20,719 nucleotides of DNA. It comes from CALGYY01 sp964585485 (GTDB lineage Bacteria > Bacteroidota > Bacteroidia > Bacteroidales > CAIWKO01). The position numbers and the translations under genes were made by a program. Below, in pieces: positions 20,450 to 20,719 of the stretch (position 1 is its first letter; the number at the start of each line of letters is the position of its first letter). The stretch lies in the NCBI GenBank assembly GCA_964585485.1, contig CAZPDS010000046.1, forward strand, positions 1-20,719, written 5' to 3'. Under the pieces are notes generated by a model that saw only the letters and a program-made list of their open reading frames with translations, did no database searches and was not told where the DNA came from.

Positions 20450-20719
20450 ATGAGCAACTCCTACCTGATTCATAATGCGGTTATCATCAATGAAGGCCGG
20501 CGTTTTTTGGGCTATGTAAGCCTGGAGGGGGGCCTTATTAAAGAGATACATGAGGGCCCCTGCCATCTGATCGCTTTTTTTGAAGACAACGATTACATTG
20601 TCATCGACGCTGAAGGCGGTTTTTTAATCCCCGGAGCCATTGATGACCAGGTTCATTTTCGTGAACCGGGACTTACCCACAAGGCGGATATTCATTCGGA
20701 AAGCCGGGCCGCGGTGGCC
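20450..20719 (+). CDS. pyrC: Dihydroorotase (3' end off the right edge)
   Basis: Third step of de novo pyrimidine synthesis, closing carbamoyl-aspartate to dihydroorotate. The first 90 residues are visible: an N-terminal amidohydrolase beta-sandwich start (YLIHNAVIINEGRRF), then GGFLIPGAIDDQVHFREPGLTHKADI and SESRAAVA, a clear dihydroorotase signature. The motif normally reads HxH (two metal ligands), but here the first His is Gln67 and the second is His69; I recall DDQVHFREPG as common in Bacteroidota enzymes. The carboxylated Lys and remaining ligands lie beyond the edge. Start ATG is 14 bases after the glycosyltransferase stop, with no obvious promoter between them, so they probably share a transcript. 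Confidence 0.9.
   Translation, partial: MSNSYLIHNAVIINEGRRFLGYVSLEGGLIKEIHEGPCHLIAFFEDNDYIVIDAEGGFLIPGAIDDQVHFREPGLTHKADIHSESRAAVA

Noticed and set aside
1..20719. CRISPR arrays, tRNA/rRNA genes, insertion sequences, attachment sites
   Set aside because: I saw no regularly spaced repeats, no tRNA-like cloverleaf, no transposase or integrase and no flanking inverted repeats; the window is dense coding sequence on both strands.

Overview
The window looks like chromosomal DNA from a member of the Bacteroidota. This rests on what the sequence shows: promoter -7 boxes of the TAnnTTTG type ahead of several genes, a TonB-dependent receptor of the subfamily whose plug starts with a CCNLSESF-like motif, a Cys/His-rich small protein resembling the HYC_CC_PP family, a dihydroorotase start with the DDQVHFREPG motif, and Shine-Dalgarno sequences that are mostly absent. 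I cannot place it below phylum. No rRNA, tRNA, CRISPR array, insertion sequence or phage gene is visible, and no stretch over 300 bases lacks a gene.

Minus strand, 1-11709, in transcription order (right to left): a sugar kinase-like protein fused to a RapZ C-terminal domain; a MurU-like sugar-1-phosphate nucleotidyltransferase; an AddB-like PD-(D/E)XK nuclease; aroB and aroA (shikimate pathway); then xdhC, xdhA and xdhB (molybdenum xanthine dehydrogenase and its maturation factor). The last gene runs off the left edge. Promoter-like elements precede the kinase, aroB and xdhC, so this is probably three transcription units: kinase-nucleotidyltransferase-nuclease, aroBA and xdhCAB.

Plus strand, 11867-15154: a three-gene envelope cassette, divergent from the kinase. 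It encodes a small membrane-anchored Cys/His-rich protein, a TonB-dependent receptor with a His-rich stretch in its N-terminal periplasmic domain, and an exported heavy-metal-associated (HMA) domain protein. It is closed by a clear rho-independent terminator. The shared metal-ligand chemistry suggests acquisition or handling of a soft transition metal, most likely copper, but the metal is inferred.

Plus strand, 15246-20719: hldD (heptose epimerase for LPS core) and mfd (transcription-repair coupling) form one close pair. A well-formed Bacteroidota promoter then drives a family-2 polyprenol-phosphate mannosyltransferase and pyrC (dihydroorotase), which is cut by the right edge.

The most interesting items are the kinase/RapZ-C fusion beside a MurU-like enzyme, which suggests cell-wall amino-sugar salvage coupled to amino-sugar sensing, and the three-protein metal cassette. 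Most of the rest is core metabolism.
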